This document shows positions 36,511-46,870 of a stretch of DNA of 64,000 nucleotides, piece by piece. The notes beneath the pieces were generated by a model. The model ran no database searches and had not been told where the DNA came from. It saw only the letters and a list, made by a program, of their open reading frames with translations. This DNA comes from Saccharina japonica (lineage: Eukaryota > Sar > Phaeophyceae > Laminariales > Laminariaceae), in assembly GCA_008828725.1 (NCBI GenBank), contig MEHQ01004074.1:1-64000 (forward strand), written 5' to 3'. The number at the start of each line of letters is the position of its first letter. Position 1 is the first letter of the stretch. The translations under genes and the position numbers were made by a program.

Positions 36511-37358
36511 NNNNNNNNNNNNNNNNNNNNNNNNNNNNNNNNNNNNNNNNNNNNNNNNNNNNNNNNNNNNNNNNNNNNNNNNNNNNNNNNNNNNNNNNNN
36601 NNNNNNNNNNNNNNNNNNNNNNNNNNNNNNNNNNNNNNNNNNNNNNNNNNNNNNNNNNNNNNNNNNNNNNNNNNNNNNNNNNNNNNNNNNNNNNNNNNNN
36701 NNNNNNNNNNNNNNNNNNNNNNNNNNNNNNNNNNNNNNNNNNNNNNNNNNNNNNNNNNNNNNNNNNNNNNNNNNNNNNNNNNNNNNNNNNNNNNNNNNNN
36801 NNNNNNNNNNNNNNNNNNNNNNNNNNNNNNNNNNNNNNNNNNNNNNNNNNNNNNNNNNNNNNNNNNNNNNNNNNNNNNNNNNNNNNNNNNNNNNNNNNNN
36901 NNNNNNNNNNNNNNNNNNNNNNNNNNNNNNNNNNNNNNNNNNNNNNNNNNNNNNNNNNNNNNNNNNNNNNNNNNNNNNNNNNNNNNNNNNNNNNNNNNNN
37001 NNNNNNNNNNNNNNNNNNNNNNNNNNNNNNNNNNNNNNNNNNNNNNNNNNNNNNNNNNNNNNNNNNNNNNNNNNNNNNNNNNNNNNNNNNNNNNNNNNNN
37101 NNNNNNNNNNNNNNNNNNNNNNNNNNNNNNNNNNNNNNNNNNNNNNNNNNNNNNNNNNNNNNNNNNNNNNNNNNNNNNNNNNNNNNNNNNNNNNNNNNNN
37201 NNNNNNNNNNNNNNNNNNNNNNNNNNNNNNNNNNNNNNNNNNNNNNNNNNNNNNNNNNNNNNNNNNNNNNNNNNNNNNNNNNNNNNNNNNNNNNNNNNNN
37301 NNNNNNNNNNNNNNNNNNNNNNNNNNNNNNNNNNNNNNNNNNNNNNNNNNNNNNNNNN
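36511..37358. other. assembly gap, 848 N
   Basis: No sequence. Open frames crossing it are meaningless. The 12 bases on its right edge (AGAAGCAAGCCT, then a G11 run) resemble the junction found between tandem CTR copies at 25.34 kb. Confidence 1.
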
Positions 37359-37370
37359 AGAAGCAAGCCT

Positions 37371-37887
37371 GGGGGGGGGGGTGTACTCGATATTCATGCA
37401 TGGCCGTAGTCGTATGACCATAGACCCTCGCATCCCTACAATGCCGGGACGGAGCACGTTGGGTTTTCACCAACCAGGCAGACATTGCTTGCACCAAGCG
37501 CGAAGCGCCGTGAGGTATTGGGCGAGTCGCATGGAGGGTGAGCTGCATCCTGCTAAGAACCGCCTCTGAGGCGGACTTGCATATGGACGACAGCTTCAAT
37601 GAGTTAATTTAATTTCTGGTGTGGCCACTTCCGGAGACAGCAATGGGTTTTACTATGTAACTGCCTCGCGGACGCCTTACCATATTAACACTACGTGGTA
37701 CGACCATTCCCCTTGTGCGGAGCAAAGGTTCTCCACCCCGCACAAATGATCTACTCGACAGCCAGCTTTGGTGACCGCCAAAAAAATAACAAAAAAAAAC
37801 GGCACCCTGGTTGTCTAGCTCACGCAGCGAGTGGCGTGTTTTACAGCGTCGTTGCCAACCGACGCCAACCCAACCTATGGGGGGGGG
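37371..37887 (-). mobile_element. CTR repeat, full-length copy
   Basis: Bounded by G11 (37371-37381) and G9 (37879-37887) on the plus strand. The body runs TGTACTCGATATTCATGCAT to GACGCCAACCCAACCTAT. On its own strand the right end is AGTACACC plus a C tract and the left end is a C tract plus ATAGGTTGGG. It sits between the RING-like and RT parts of the retroelement remnant, next to the N gap. Confidence 0.8.
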
Positions 37888-37984
37888 CTCATCACCGCAT
37901 CGGGTTATGCAACAGCGACGGCCGCGACTGGAGGAAGTCAACCGAGAGATGAGGCAGATCGGGGTCACCGCATCCGGAGGAATG

Positions 37985-40190
37985 GATCATGTGAGACTAA
38001 GGGCACTAACATTGCACGAGACCAGCAACTGACTCGCTCTCACCGATTGCTCCAACGCCTTTTACGTGGCTTGCGAAGGTGGTCAACCGCGTGCCAGCGC
38101 TCACACCGTTAGTGACCAAGTTCTATGGTACAATATCAGCTGGCGTGTTTGTTTTATTGGAACCTGGGGAGACCAGAACGATCGCTGGTTCCAGCTGTGC
38201 CCGGCAGGAGGACCCCATGCGGCTGGCAATGTTCTGTCTGGCACTGAGACCGTGGGCGAAACATTTTAGAGGGGAGTTCGAGGGAGAAAGGGGTGGAAAG
38301 CCTTCGCGTATATTGACGGTGTCCCTCTCACCGCCAACACAGCTGCAGCCTTTGCCTTCCTCCGCCGATTGCTAGACGACATCGGCATCGTGTATAACCC
38401 CACCAAGACCGCGACACTACCACCGAAAGGACACGAGCCGGCGGCCGGGGAGATTTCGCTCCTGGAAAGCGTTGATGTCCGCATTGGAGGCGAAGGTGTA
38501 GGGTGACGATGGTTGGTGTCCAGGTCGGTTCAGACGATTACGTGCTGGAGCGAGCAATAGGGGTAGTGCAGAATGGAGGTGTGGATCACCTAGCGCGTTT
38601 CCTCGCCAACATGCCGGACAAGCGAGCGTCGGCCCTCATCGACATGGAATCGCCCAGGCAGGGCACAAGTTATCTCGAAAGGCCTCTGGACACGGGGATT
38701 TCATCGAATATTGCGGGGGGGCAGGCAGCGGGGTGCAGGGGGCGTGCTAGAAAACCCTCGAACTGCCGGGCGCGGCGGGGGCACTACCACTTTTCCAGGA
38801 GGGGTGTGCCCGGGTAACCAGCTTCCATTGCAACCTCACCGGCATGCCCAAGTACGATGTTGTACGGAAGCGGGAGGGTTAAAGCTGCCGTCGACGGAAG
38901 TTAGGCGAATGTCTGCCTCTATTGAAAGAAGGGTGAGGATTCCACCGGAGTTCTGGAAGACTTCTCTGGCCCATTAGGAGACCGCGTGAGGAGAGGGATC
39001 TCCCCGAATTGAGCAGTATTGCGCAGCTCGGAGGTATCTTGCGGGAGACTCGAGACACACGGGAGGAAACGAGGGAAGCGGCGGCAGGCATCGTCCCTGA
39101 ACCTTGGTTGGAATGGGGCCTAAGCGCAGAGGGGGGTCACCAGGCTCCAAGATTTTTAGCGGCCGACATGCTAGCGGCACATGATACGGTCACTACCAAC
39201 TCCAGAAACGCTCAACATAATTTTGGCAAGCTGGTCAACCAGGGTCGGCACGCTGCTGCGCACGCAGCTTCTCCGGATCAGCTAACCGAGACGGCACGCT
39301 CGCGGGGACCGGAAGACCCGCTGGGGGGAAAACACAATGAAAACCTTCGCCAAGGCTCGATACACAGGAGCCTACGAGGGGCAGAAGCCACAGCATATTT
39401 TTGGACGCGACTAAAAGAGTAGCTCTATGCCATACCCGCATCACAATTCGTGGGAATCATGGAGATTAAGTAACACCTGGCAGTGAGGTGCCCCTGCTGC
39501 GATGCAGACGTCGTGGACACTCGGCAAGCACGCGAATGTCCCCAAGCTGGGGCGCGTATGAACCAACACCAGCCGTTTCTCCGCGCGATGTTTCCCGCAC
39601 GATGAGTCGGCTTGGGGTTCCTGACCAAGTTGAGAGTGGGGAATCCTTAACGGCCGGCAGGACTCTGCCGATTGACGTCGTCGTAAGGAGAGGGGGTATT
39701 CGGGACGCTTCGAACCGGGCGAACAGGGATATGCCCATCCTGCTGGACGTCACCCATGCAGGCCAGCAAGCGCAGGCGCACCTGCGAGGAGGCAGCGCTG
39801 GTTACGTGGATCAGCTTCCTCTACCTCCGAGGCGCTCAAGCACCCAACACTGCTTCGCTCGTCTGAGACATGTAGGTATCCTTCGACGAACGGAGCCACA
39901 ATCTTGCCGTTTTAGCGGTGGAGAGCTTTGGGCGCTTCGAGGTAGAGGGTAGCCGTTTTGTCGACCAGCTGACAGCAAGGGTCGTGGGGGGAAAGGATGG
40001 AAGGTCGGTGGGGAGGAAGGGGGTGGCGAAGGAACGTCCGCTACACATCGTCTCGGTGACCACACAGGTCGCCATTTTTCGGAGGGTGTCGTTCTACAAG
40101 CTTCAGTTCAGGGATCGCCAGGAAGCGAGAATGAGCCGAGATGTTTTAGATCACTACGCCGAGTACACCCCACCCCCCACCCCCTACCTC
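37985..40190 (+). pseudogene. decayed non-LTR retrotransposon reverse transcriptase
   Basis: Coding-like sequence spread over all three plus frames by indels. The peptide LTDCSNAFYVA (about 38037-38070) is RT motif A. A later frame has GETRTIAGSSCARQEDPM, like the RQGDP box, then MFCLALRP. YIDG at 38309-38320 sits where RTs have YxDD, so the second catalytic Asp is lost. DIGIVYNPTKTATLPPKGHE and YVLERAIGVV follow. Around 39486-39550 RCPCCDADVVDTRQ...ECP resembles a CCHC motif with Gln where His is expected. LPIDVVVRRGG and ILLDVTHAG (39670-39762) resemble a restriction-like endonuclease. RT, then CCHC, then endonuclease is the order in R2-type LINEs. It is dead: several frameshifts and stops. 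Confidence 0.65.
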
Positions 40191-40224
40191 AGTCTCGAAA
40201 ATGTATAAATGTGGTGTCTGTTTT

Positions 40225-40317
40225 TTTACCTCGCACCCCCTGGATCTTTCTTTTTTCTTCTTTTTTTCACCCTCATCCCATTTAATATCTCCGCCCTTAT
40301 TTTATCTCTCTCTCTCT
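40225..40317. other. pyrimidine-rich linker
   Basis: C/T-rich sequence and a short CT run (40306-40319) at the outer end of the inverted SINE fragment. Confidence 0.4.
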
Positions 40318-40680
40318 TCTGCGTACATCTTTAGGTAGTCGTAACTCAGATCCGGGGTCACATCTATAGTATGCATCTGTAGTGGTCCCTCTATAGTGCC
40401 GACCTGTCTGCGCCACAGCCAACAATACCACCACTATAGCGGCAGCCGCCACTACTACTCCGCACACTGCCACAACACTGTCTGGCGAATCCCATCCGTG
40501 CCAAGCGATTACACAGGCACTATAGCGGGCAACCGGCACTAAAGAGGGACCATGTAGTAGGAGTAGGTTCTTGTTCCCCTCTCCCCACTACGGTACGTGT
40601 GATGACTTATAATTTTTAGTGCGTGAAGGGTTCATTTTAGCACGTTCTTCCCTCCGTATCGTCGACTCAAGATCGAATTA
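40318..40680 (-). mobile_element. SINE body fragment, copy 5, split by a MITE
   Basis: Reverse-oriented SINE body: GTCGTAACTCAGATCCGGGG before the insert, and CCCTCTCCCCACTACGGTAC plus TCGTCGACTC after it. The intact order is seen in the copy at 46.7 kb. Confidence 0.6.
40383..40552. mobile_element. 170 bp MITE inserted in the SINE
   Basis: Terminal repeats TGGTCCCTCTATAGTGCC and GGCACTAAAGAGGGACCA (one mismatch). The 5 bases on each side are TGTAG (40378-40382 and 40553-40557), a likely target duplication. No other copy seen in the window. The superfamily is not assigned. Confidence 0.65.
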
Positions 40681-40779
40681 TTATTATTATGATGCTGCTC
40701 ACATTTCATTCCGAAACCTGCGACGGGTCTTACATACGTAGTATGCTACCTGGTACTTCTTCTGTGCATACGAGTCGTA

Positions 40780-40856
40780 CATACTCAGCTAGCAAAGATG
40801 AGCTTCGACGAAATCCTCGAGCTCACAGCTGTTGTTTTTTAATTTTTTTAATATAT
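40780..40856 (+). repeat. short dispersed repeat next to SINE fragments
   Basis: Contains GAGCTTCGACGAAATCCTCG and AGCTCACAGCTGTTGTTTTT plus an AT-rich tail. It recurs at 46538-46612, also just before a SINE fragment, and weakly near 24830. Confidence 0.55.
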
Positions 40857-40876
40857 AGGGTTTGAGAGCAATACGA

Positions 40877-41062
40877 CGGGGCGGTTCGACGCGAGTCGAC
40901 GAGGGAAGAAAGTTGCTGAAATCTTCTCGCTATAAAAAAAAAAGCAAGGCCCGTGCCGTACGTAGTGGGGAGAATGGAGAAGAGCCAACTTAGTGACCCC
41001 GGATCTGAGTTACGACTAGTAAGGGAGAGAGAAAAGAAGGGCGAAGAAAATAAATGGGATAC
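40877..41062 (+). mobile_element. SINE body fragment, copy 6
   Basis: Forward body only: GTCGACGAGGGAAGAAAGTT, then CTTCTCGCTATAAAA, GTACGTAGTGGGGAGAATGG and GATCTGAGTTACGACTAGTA. The tRNA-like half is absent. Confidence 0.6.
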
Positions 41063-41339
41063 GGACAAAAAAACTAAAAACTAAAGTGATGTACGGATAT
41101 TACCCTGTGCTAGGTACGTAATCGATCGATCTTTTGCCGGCCACATTTAATTTTGTCGAGAACACGGGTCAGTTCGATTCTCACTTCGAACGTATGCGCT
41201 TGTCCAGGTATTGAAACGCAGCGGGTAGGTCCACGTACGGCCGTATACGGTACCGTTATACTTCGCAAATACCCCGCTGTTCAGAGGGGGGGGGGGGGGT
41301 ATAAGGATTACCCTGGGCTGGGTAATCGATCAACCAATC

Positions 41340-41400
41340 AATGCGTTGCCCCTCCTATAGCTCAGTAGGAAATACCCTCACAGCAGGTAGTGAATACGTA
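41340..41400 (+). other. tRNA-like half, probable pseudo-tRNA
   Basis: CCTCCTATAGCTCAGTAGGA contains an exact A-box match (TAGCTCAGTAGG), but no B box follows and the anticodon arm does not fold. A detached B-box-like GTTCGATTC lies upstream at about 41173. Not a functional tRNA. Confidence 0.3.
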
Positions 41401-41626
41401 CATCACAGGTGGATGGATGTTTACGTAACGTTACTCGCAGCCGCAGCAAGCAGCAGATCAGTGTAGACACATACCACAGAAAAGAAGACATACTCTGTAC
41501 ATTTTTTTAGTTTTTTTTTTTTTAGTTTTTTGTTCGTTTTGTGGTTCTTCTCCATCCAAATTGATTACCCTCGCCCTACCCTCTCCCGCTCCCTCTCCCA
41601 GTACGTAGCAACTCTAATCCGGCGGG

Positions 41627-42062
41627 GATGCGTGCTACGACAGAGATAGCACTTTTGGGCTGAAATGACTTCTGATTGATTGAGCTCCTTAACCCATTCA
41701 GAACTGAAAATAATGTCCCACACTAATTCCAAGTAGTTTGTCCCCAAATTCGTGGGACCCCTTTAGGACTGCAGTCCCGATGTGGGGACAAACCACTCTA
41801 ATTGTAAGTAATTTGTCCCCAAAACGGGACTCCAGTCCTATGAGGGTTAAGGGGTTAACCCAAAATCGACGAACTGTCATTATTCTGTTTCAATAGTATT
41901 GTTCCTTGTTTGCTTCGGTCATCGAGTTTTCAATCGGATACGAAGTAGCACTTTCACTTCCCTCCCTTAATGATCACTTTGGGGTGAGGTGTACAGTAGT
42001 AGAGCTCTTCAAGTAACCACCCTTAGAAGGCAAAAACATGGTGCACCTCTATCATAGCATAT
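41627..42062. mobile_element. TIR-G element with nested TTAA MITEs
   Basis: Outer ends GCGTGCTACGACAGAGATAG and GTGCACCTCTATCATAGCAT. The host element's GAGCTCCTTAACCC and ACCCAAAATCGACGAACTGT blocks are separated by a 170 bp insert at 41689-41858. Confidence 0.6.
41689..41858. mobile_element. two fused piggyBac-like MITEs
   Basis: Begins TTAACCCATTCAGAACTG and ends GGGTTAAGGGGTTAA. The first half carries GTCCCACACTAATTCC and TAGTTTGTCCCCAAATTCG. The second half carries the hairpin arms AGTCCCGATGTGGGGACA and TGTCCCCAAAACGGGACT. There is no clean TTAA between the halves. Confidence 0.6.
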
Positions 42063-43296
42063 AGCGCAGGCGCTCCTCCCCCCTCCCCGCAACTATTACG
42101 TACTAGTTTACGGTTCGCGTGCCTGCATTTTGCTTTTCCTCCCTCGTCGACTCGCGACTCGCGTCCAATCTGGCAAACTCGCGCTTTCATCGTGTATGAA
42201 TACTGATTAATCTGCCAGAGAGAGGTGACGCAGCCAGCCGCCAGTACTGGAGTAGAGTACGAGTGATATCATACTGGTGGTGTGAGGTGCGAACCGTTCG
42301 GATTCGTATTCGGGTGAGATAATTGAAAATTCGGGTGACCTTTTGTAAATCGGGATCTCAGGATACATATATATGTACATATAATACGTAGGACAAAAAG
42401 GCCGGCGCGTGTGGAAGGAAACTAAAAATGAAAGAAATCAATGAAACAGACAGTAGTGAACATCTGAAAAGACAGAAATATTCAAGGTTGAAACAATAAA
42501 TATTTTGGAAAAGATACTTAAGATTGACCCCCCCCCCCCCCCGCCCAAAACGAATTTACATGACATTTTCGAAGATTGGGATATCACGACAGGAAATAAA
42601 AGCAGGCCGCACTCGCTCTTATTATGTGTATACCACCCAGTAGGAGGAGGAAGTTTAATGAAATAATTCAATGAAATAAAACGGAAGTGGAAAAATTCAA
42701 AGAACCGAAAATACACCCGACGAAGTTACATGACATTTACGATCTTCATGCTTCGACTGCTGTGGTATGAATAATAATACACCTGCTACACGTTTTTACT
42801 AATAATACTACGAAACCGCTCGATCGATGCAGCCGCGGATAGACAAGTTCCTGGAGATCATGTATAAACTTGCATAATACGGCTGAAACTGCTAAAACTT
42901 TCGGGATACCCAACGTAAACCGTTCTATGATCTATACGAGTGTATAAATATGTCTAACGTTGTGGTGCGCGCTTTGTTGGTGAACCAACGAATATTTTTT
43001 AGGGTAACTTTTTAACAAGAAGACACCTCACCTGCCTGCTCACTCTGTCTGTGCTCACTGCTGTTCACCTGTCTGTGAGCTAGAGGATAGCATCGTCGAA
43101 ACGTCGAAACTCGTATGATATCATAGTTACATGTGTAATCACATCATTTTGTTGTTGATGTGTTGCAAGCACAAGCATTCGTGGGGCACTACTATTAATA
43201 CTACTTCGATCGTGCGTGCTACACGCCGGGTGGTGTATATGACCTCATGAAGAACATCGTACGTAGAAGGTTCAGTAAAAAAAACAAAGTTCAGTG
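42063..43296. other. unassigned AT-rich sequence
   Basis: No gene recognised. A C14 run lies near 42529-42542. The 92-codon minus-strand frame (42438-42716) has no recognised domain. Confidence 0.3.
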
Positions 43297-43554
43297 CCCC
43301 CCCCCCCTATATAAATGTATGATATATTTATAGGTTGGGTTGGCGTCGGTTGGCAACGACGCTGTAAAACACGCCACTCGCTGCGTGAGCTAGACAACCA
43401 GGGTGCCGGTTTTTTTGGCGGTCACCAAAGCTGGCGGTCGAGTAGATCATTTGTGCGGGGTGGAGAACCTTTGCTCCGCACAAGGGGAATGGTCGTATCA
43501 CGTAGTGTTAATATGGTAAGGCATCCGCGGGGCAGTTACATACATAGTAAAACC

Positions 43555-43973
43555 TGTTTGTATAACCGCTGTCAAACGTGCTCTGTGTAGCCACGTGCCT
43601 ATACCGTGAGTCGTCAAGGAGAAGGTGGTAGATAATATACACTCGTATCCCCACGTACCAAATACACACCAGGTGAGCCAATACCGTTTTGTCAGAGGCC
43701 CATCATAAACACCACACACAGGAGGTAAGCCGCACCAGGTTTGTCACCGGCTGCACCCCTCACACATATACGAGCAGTATCATTCTATCAAAGCCCGGGT
43801 CTCATCATCATTGTATCGCAGACTGCTCCCAGGAGGGAGACAGCAACCCACGCGAGGCATCATCTCAGATCATAATGCCTCGCCATACTATATAAACCCC
43901 AATCTCCGTAGACCAATATATGAAACCGCCACATATCGGGAAACCAGTATCGAGCAACCGCATACCACAAACA
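43555..43973 (-). repeat. copia 3' LTR, 419 bp
   Basis: Inverted termini TGTTTG / CAAACA. Its last 69 bases (plus strand, about 43905-43973) recur as the truncated LTR at 46073-46141. Confidence 0.65.
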
Positions 43974-44014
43974 GCCCCCCTATTCGGTGCGCGATACGAT
44001 AGGTCCCGAATACT

Positions 44015-44165
44015 CATCACCAATTGCCAGGTAAAACGGCAAGTCCCAAATTCCATAATAAAACATCGCCAAGGTAAAACGGCAACCCCAAATTCAGTCC
44101 TTCATTGCCAAGTTAAAACGGCAACCCCATCCTCAAGAATTGTCAACGTAAAACGGCAATCCCGA
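44015..44165. repeat. short tandem repeat in the copia 3' region
   Basis: Four diverged units of 35-50 bp sharing ATTGCCAAGTTAAAACGGCA and a following CCC. They lie between the pol stop and the 3' LTR. Confidence 0.7.
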
Positions 44166-44775
44166 TACCAAATCTCTCAATCTCGATTCCAGTATATATC
44201 TCCTAAACTATAGGGAGACAGTAACTACGGGAAGGGGAAAATCCAACAAACGTGAGTATGCTGGTAAAACCTTCAAACAAAATCAATAACACCGTCTTCA
44301 CATAAATACCGTACCGCCCGATAACATCGGCCCCCCTGTTGTGTACTCTGTAAGAGCACAACAACAGAACATCTCTGATATAGAACACCTCAAATCAAAT
44401 CATAGCAGCCCCCCTGCTTGACACTCCCCTCGGAAGTATACAAGAAGACAACAATCCGCATCTGAATCCAAAAGTACTATAGGTATCAGTAATTGGTTCC
44501 CCTGTACGTTGTGCGCAGTTAACCAATAGCCAAAGCGTACGGCACGATTCATCAAGACCATCGGCATACTCTATTGGCGTATTAACCTTATTCAACGTAT
44601 GGGTACCTCCCAACACTTTCTCCATTTCCTTAAGAACTCCTGAGGTTGCACGTTAATTCTTCAAGTACTTCCAAAAGCATCCCATGCACATCGAAAACTC
44701 CTACTATTATCCCCCAAAACCAAATGCCCCAAAACCCCCGGAAAAACNAACAAACAAACAAACCAGTGGATGAAA

Positions 44776-45022
44776 TCACAACAAGTTCATCACAGAGTCA
44801 CGGCCAAAGCGAAACGTCTCAGCATGCAACGGTTTGATGAGAAAGTCGGCATGCTGCTCTGCCGACCGTACGTGTTAATCTCAAACTACCCGTTAGACAC
44901 ATGCTCCAGACATCTACGTCCTATAATCAAACCATACACAGACACCAGCGCCCATAACTGCTCCACCAGAGAAACACCTCCGGTCAATAGCCTTGCGTGC
45001 ATAGTCCGCATGCACGTATGAT
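44776..45022 (-). pseudogene. copia Pol C-terminus (RNase H) remnant
   Basis: Reading from 45022 downward in one frame: SYVHADYARKAIDRRCFSGG, then AVMGAGVCVWFDYRT, a run of stops, then SAEQHADFLIKPLHAETFRF and GRDSVMNLL before a stop at 44776. HAD-x-A near the start and the (E/D)Q-HAD-x-L-x-KPL end are hallmarks of Ty1/copia RNase H. About four in-frame stops lie between the two conserved parts, so it is dead. Confidence 0.7.
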
Positions 45023-45975
45023 ATAACCCGACTCCACTATCTGCGATGGAAAGTCTTCGTCGTGTTACCGAGTATAGCTACTATCTCCCCCCTGCTCGGT
45101 AGACGACAAAACATTCATCGCATGTTGATAGTAAAATGCTGCGATATCATTGTGACTCTAAAATCCCTCAACCATAAAATCAAAACCAAATTCATATCCA
45201 AACCCACAAATCAGAGAGAGGCAGCGACCTATATCAAATAAGCGCCGCAGACAACAAAACAAACAAAACGTCGTTGTTGTTGCATGCGTGCACTCACGTG
45301 CAAGAGTACGCGGTCCAGCGTTATAATTCAACTATCCTCCTACTAACACAAGCATTTAGGCCCTCGATATACCAGGTAAAGCATCGTCTTTCAATCATAC
45401 CCCAGGTCATGATAAATGGACTGCCATAACCGGATAGGTGACAATTTACAGCTGTTGATGCTGTTATTTTATAGTATTCTGACATCGTACTTCAGAGGTC
45501 GTAGTACGCGATTAAGAATGCCAAATATCAGATACCAGTATACCAGGTGCATATCATTATACTCGTATATCCAATGAAAGCATTTTACAATCCAAGCGTC
45601 ATTAATATTTCGGCTCGTCAATTCCTACTGAAACAAAACGATTAAAAAATACATGGAATCTCCTGTAGGCCATTGTTACTAAACGACCCCAACCCCACGC
45701 GCTCAACCCCCGTCTCCTGCTACCTACCCCACGGACTCGACGCGTGTCTTCCGCCGCGGCTCAACGTCACCGCGGCATGGACTACATCTCATAAATCCGC
45801 AGAGTTAGGGTGCATTTTGACTCGTTGAGCAAAGGGTGCATCGGGTGGTTACTTTCAGCGCCAGAAACCAAGTCAAATCGTTAGATAACGAACCACATCA
45901 TTATGCACTTAGATAACGAACCACATCATTGTGCACTATTTCTGTGGGTAGAATCATGCCATCAAACCCCCCCTC

Positions 45976-46005
45976 GTGATTCTTCCCAGTACAACAGTAG
46001 TGACA
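45976..46005 (-). pseudogene. possible copia Gag zinc-knuckle scrap
   Basis: The minus frame reads CHYCCTGKNHEGGF, close to the C-x2-C-x4-H-x4-C knuckle of copia Gag but with one extra residue before His and no final Cys. It lies upstream of the Pol remnant on the same strand, as Gag should. Confidence 0.4.
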
Positions 46006-46016
46006 AAACATTCCGT

Positions 46017-46072
46017 GCACCAAAGCTGGCGGTCGAGTAGATCATTTGTGCGGGGTGGAGAACCTTTGTTCC
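46017..46072 (+). repeat. 56 bp CTR filler fragment inside the copia remnant
   Basis: Copies 43424-43479 of the same locus (ACCAAAGCTGGCGGTCGAGT to GAACCTTTGTTCCG) with one visible base change. It separates the Gag scrap from the truncated LTR. Confidence 0.65.
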
Positions 46073-46537
46073 GCCGTAGACCAATATATGAAACCGCCAC
46101 ATATCGGGAAACCAGTATCGAGCAACCGCATACCACAAACAAACCCATTGCTGTCTCCGGAAGTGGCCACACCAGAAATTAAATTAACTGCGTCCATATG
46201 CAAGTCCGCCTCAGAGGCGGTTCTTAGCAGGATGCAGCTCACCCTCCATGCGACTCGCCCAATACCTCACGGCGCTTCGCGCTTGGTGCAAGCAATGTCT
46301 GCCTGGTTGGTGAAAACCCAACGTGCTCCGTCCCGGCATTGTAGGGATGCGAGGGTCTATGGTCATATGACTACGGCCGTGCACGACATGAGTACACCCC
46401 CCCGCCCCCCCCTATATAGTTGAAACTATTATACCATACATAGTAGGGTCAACAACAGGACGATTTTACAAAGAAAGACGGCCAACATACCTGAGGACAT
46501 ATAAAATCCGTAAGTACGCGCGATCGAAGTATTACAC

Positions 46538-46612
46538 TCAGCTAGCAAAGAGAGCTTCGACGAAATCCTCGAGCTCACAGCTGTTGTTTTTTTTAATTTT
46601 TTTAATATACGT
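46538..46612 (+). repeat. short dispersed repeat next to SINE fragment
   Basis: Second copy of the 40.78 kb repeat (GAGCTTCGACGAAATCCTCG, AGCTCACAGCTGTTG, AT-rich tail). Confidence 0.55.
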
Positions 46613-46724
46613 TCGAGTGGGCATATTAAAGTCATAAATAATCATTCTGTGCACGCACGCGAAGATGTTGCCTGAAAACTAGAAGAAAAAAAAATGCTGA
46701 TTGGTGGACCCTCCAAACCTCTCT

Positions 46725-46870
46725 CTCTCTCTTTAGTCGTCACTCAGATCCGGGGTCCCTATACGTAGGCTCTTCTCTTCCCTCCCCACTACGGTACGTG
46801 CCTTGCATTTTTATCGCGAGAAGCTTTCAGCACTTTCTTCCCTCGTCGACTCGCTCGCGTCGAATTCATA
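46725..46870 (-). mobile_element. SINE body fragment, copy 7
   Basis: Reverse body: GTCGTCACTCAGATCCGGGG, CTCCCCACTACGGTACGTGC, TTTTTATCGCGAGAAG, CTCGTCGACTCGC. No tRNA-like half. Confidence 0.6.

Larger units (their letters stand above)
43555..46141 (-). mobile_element. decayed Ty1/copia retrotransposon
   Basis: The element starts TGTTTG and ends CAAACA, flanked by AACC on both sides (43551-43554, 46142-46145). On the minus strand its 3' LTR is 43555-43973, preceded by a purine tract AATAGGGGGG (43975-43984), and has a TATA-like TTTATATAG (43888-43896). Pol and Gag scraps lie inside. The 5' LTR is cut to 69 bp (46073-46141) and most of the interior is deleted, so it cannot move by itself. 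Confidence 0.7.
43297..46412 (+). mobile_element. CTR repeat split by a copia element
   Basis: The left part (43297-43554) begins with C11, TATATAAATG and ATAGGTTGGGTTGGCGTCGG. It stops in CATAGTAAAACC and resumes at 46142 with AACCCATTGCTGTCTCCGG, running to AGTACA and a C-rich tail (46397-46412). Uninterrupted copies at 37.6 and 54.2 kb supply the empty site. Confidence 0.8.

Noticed and set aside
35948..37599. Open frames of 369-513 codons across 36-37.6 kb
   Set aside because: They run through 848 N bases. Only the short called flanks carry information.
41340..41400. Intact tRNA gene
   Set aside because: An A box is present, but there is no B box, no foldable anticodon and T arms, and no terminator in place.
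43555..46141. Complete, active copia element
   Set aside because: The 5' LTR is reduced to 69 bp, the interior is too short for pol, and RNase H has several stops.
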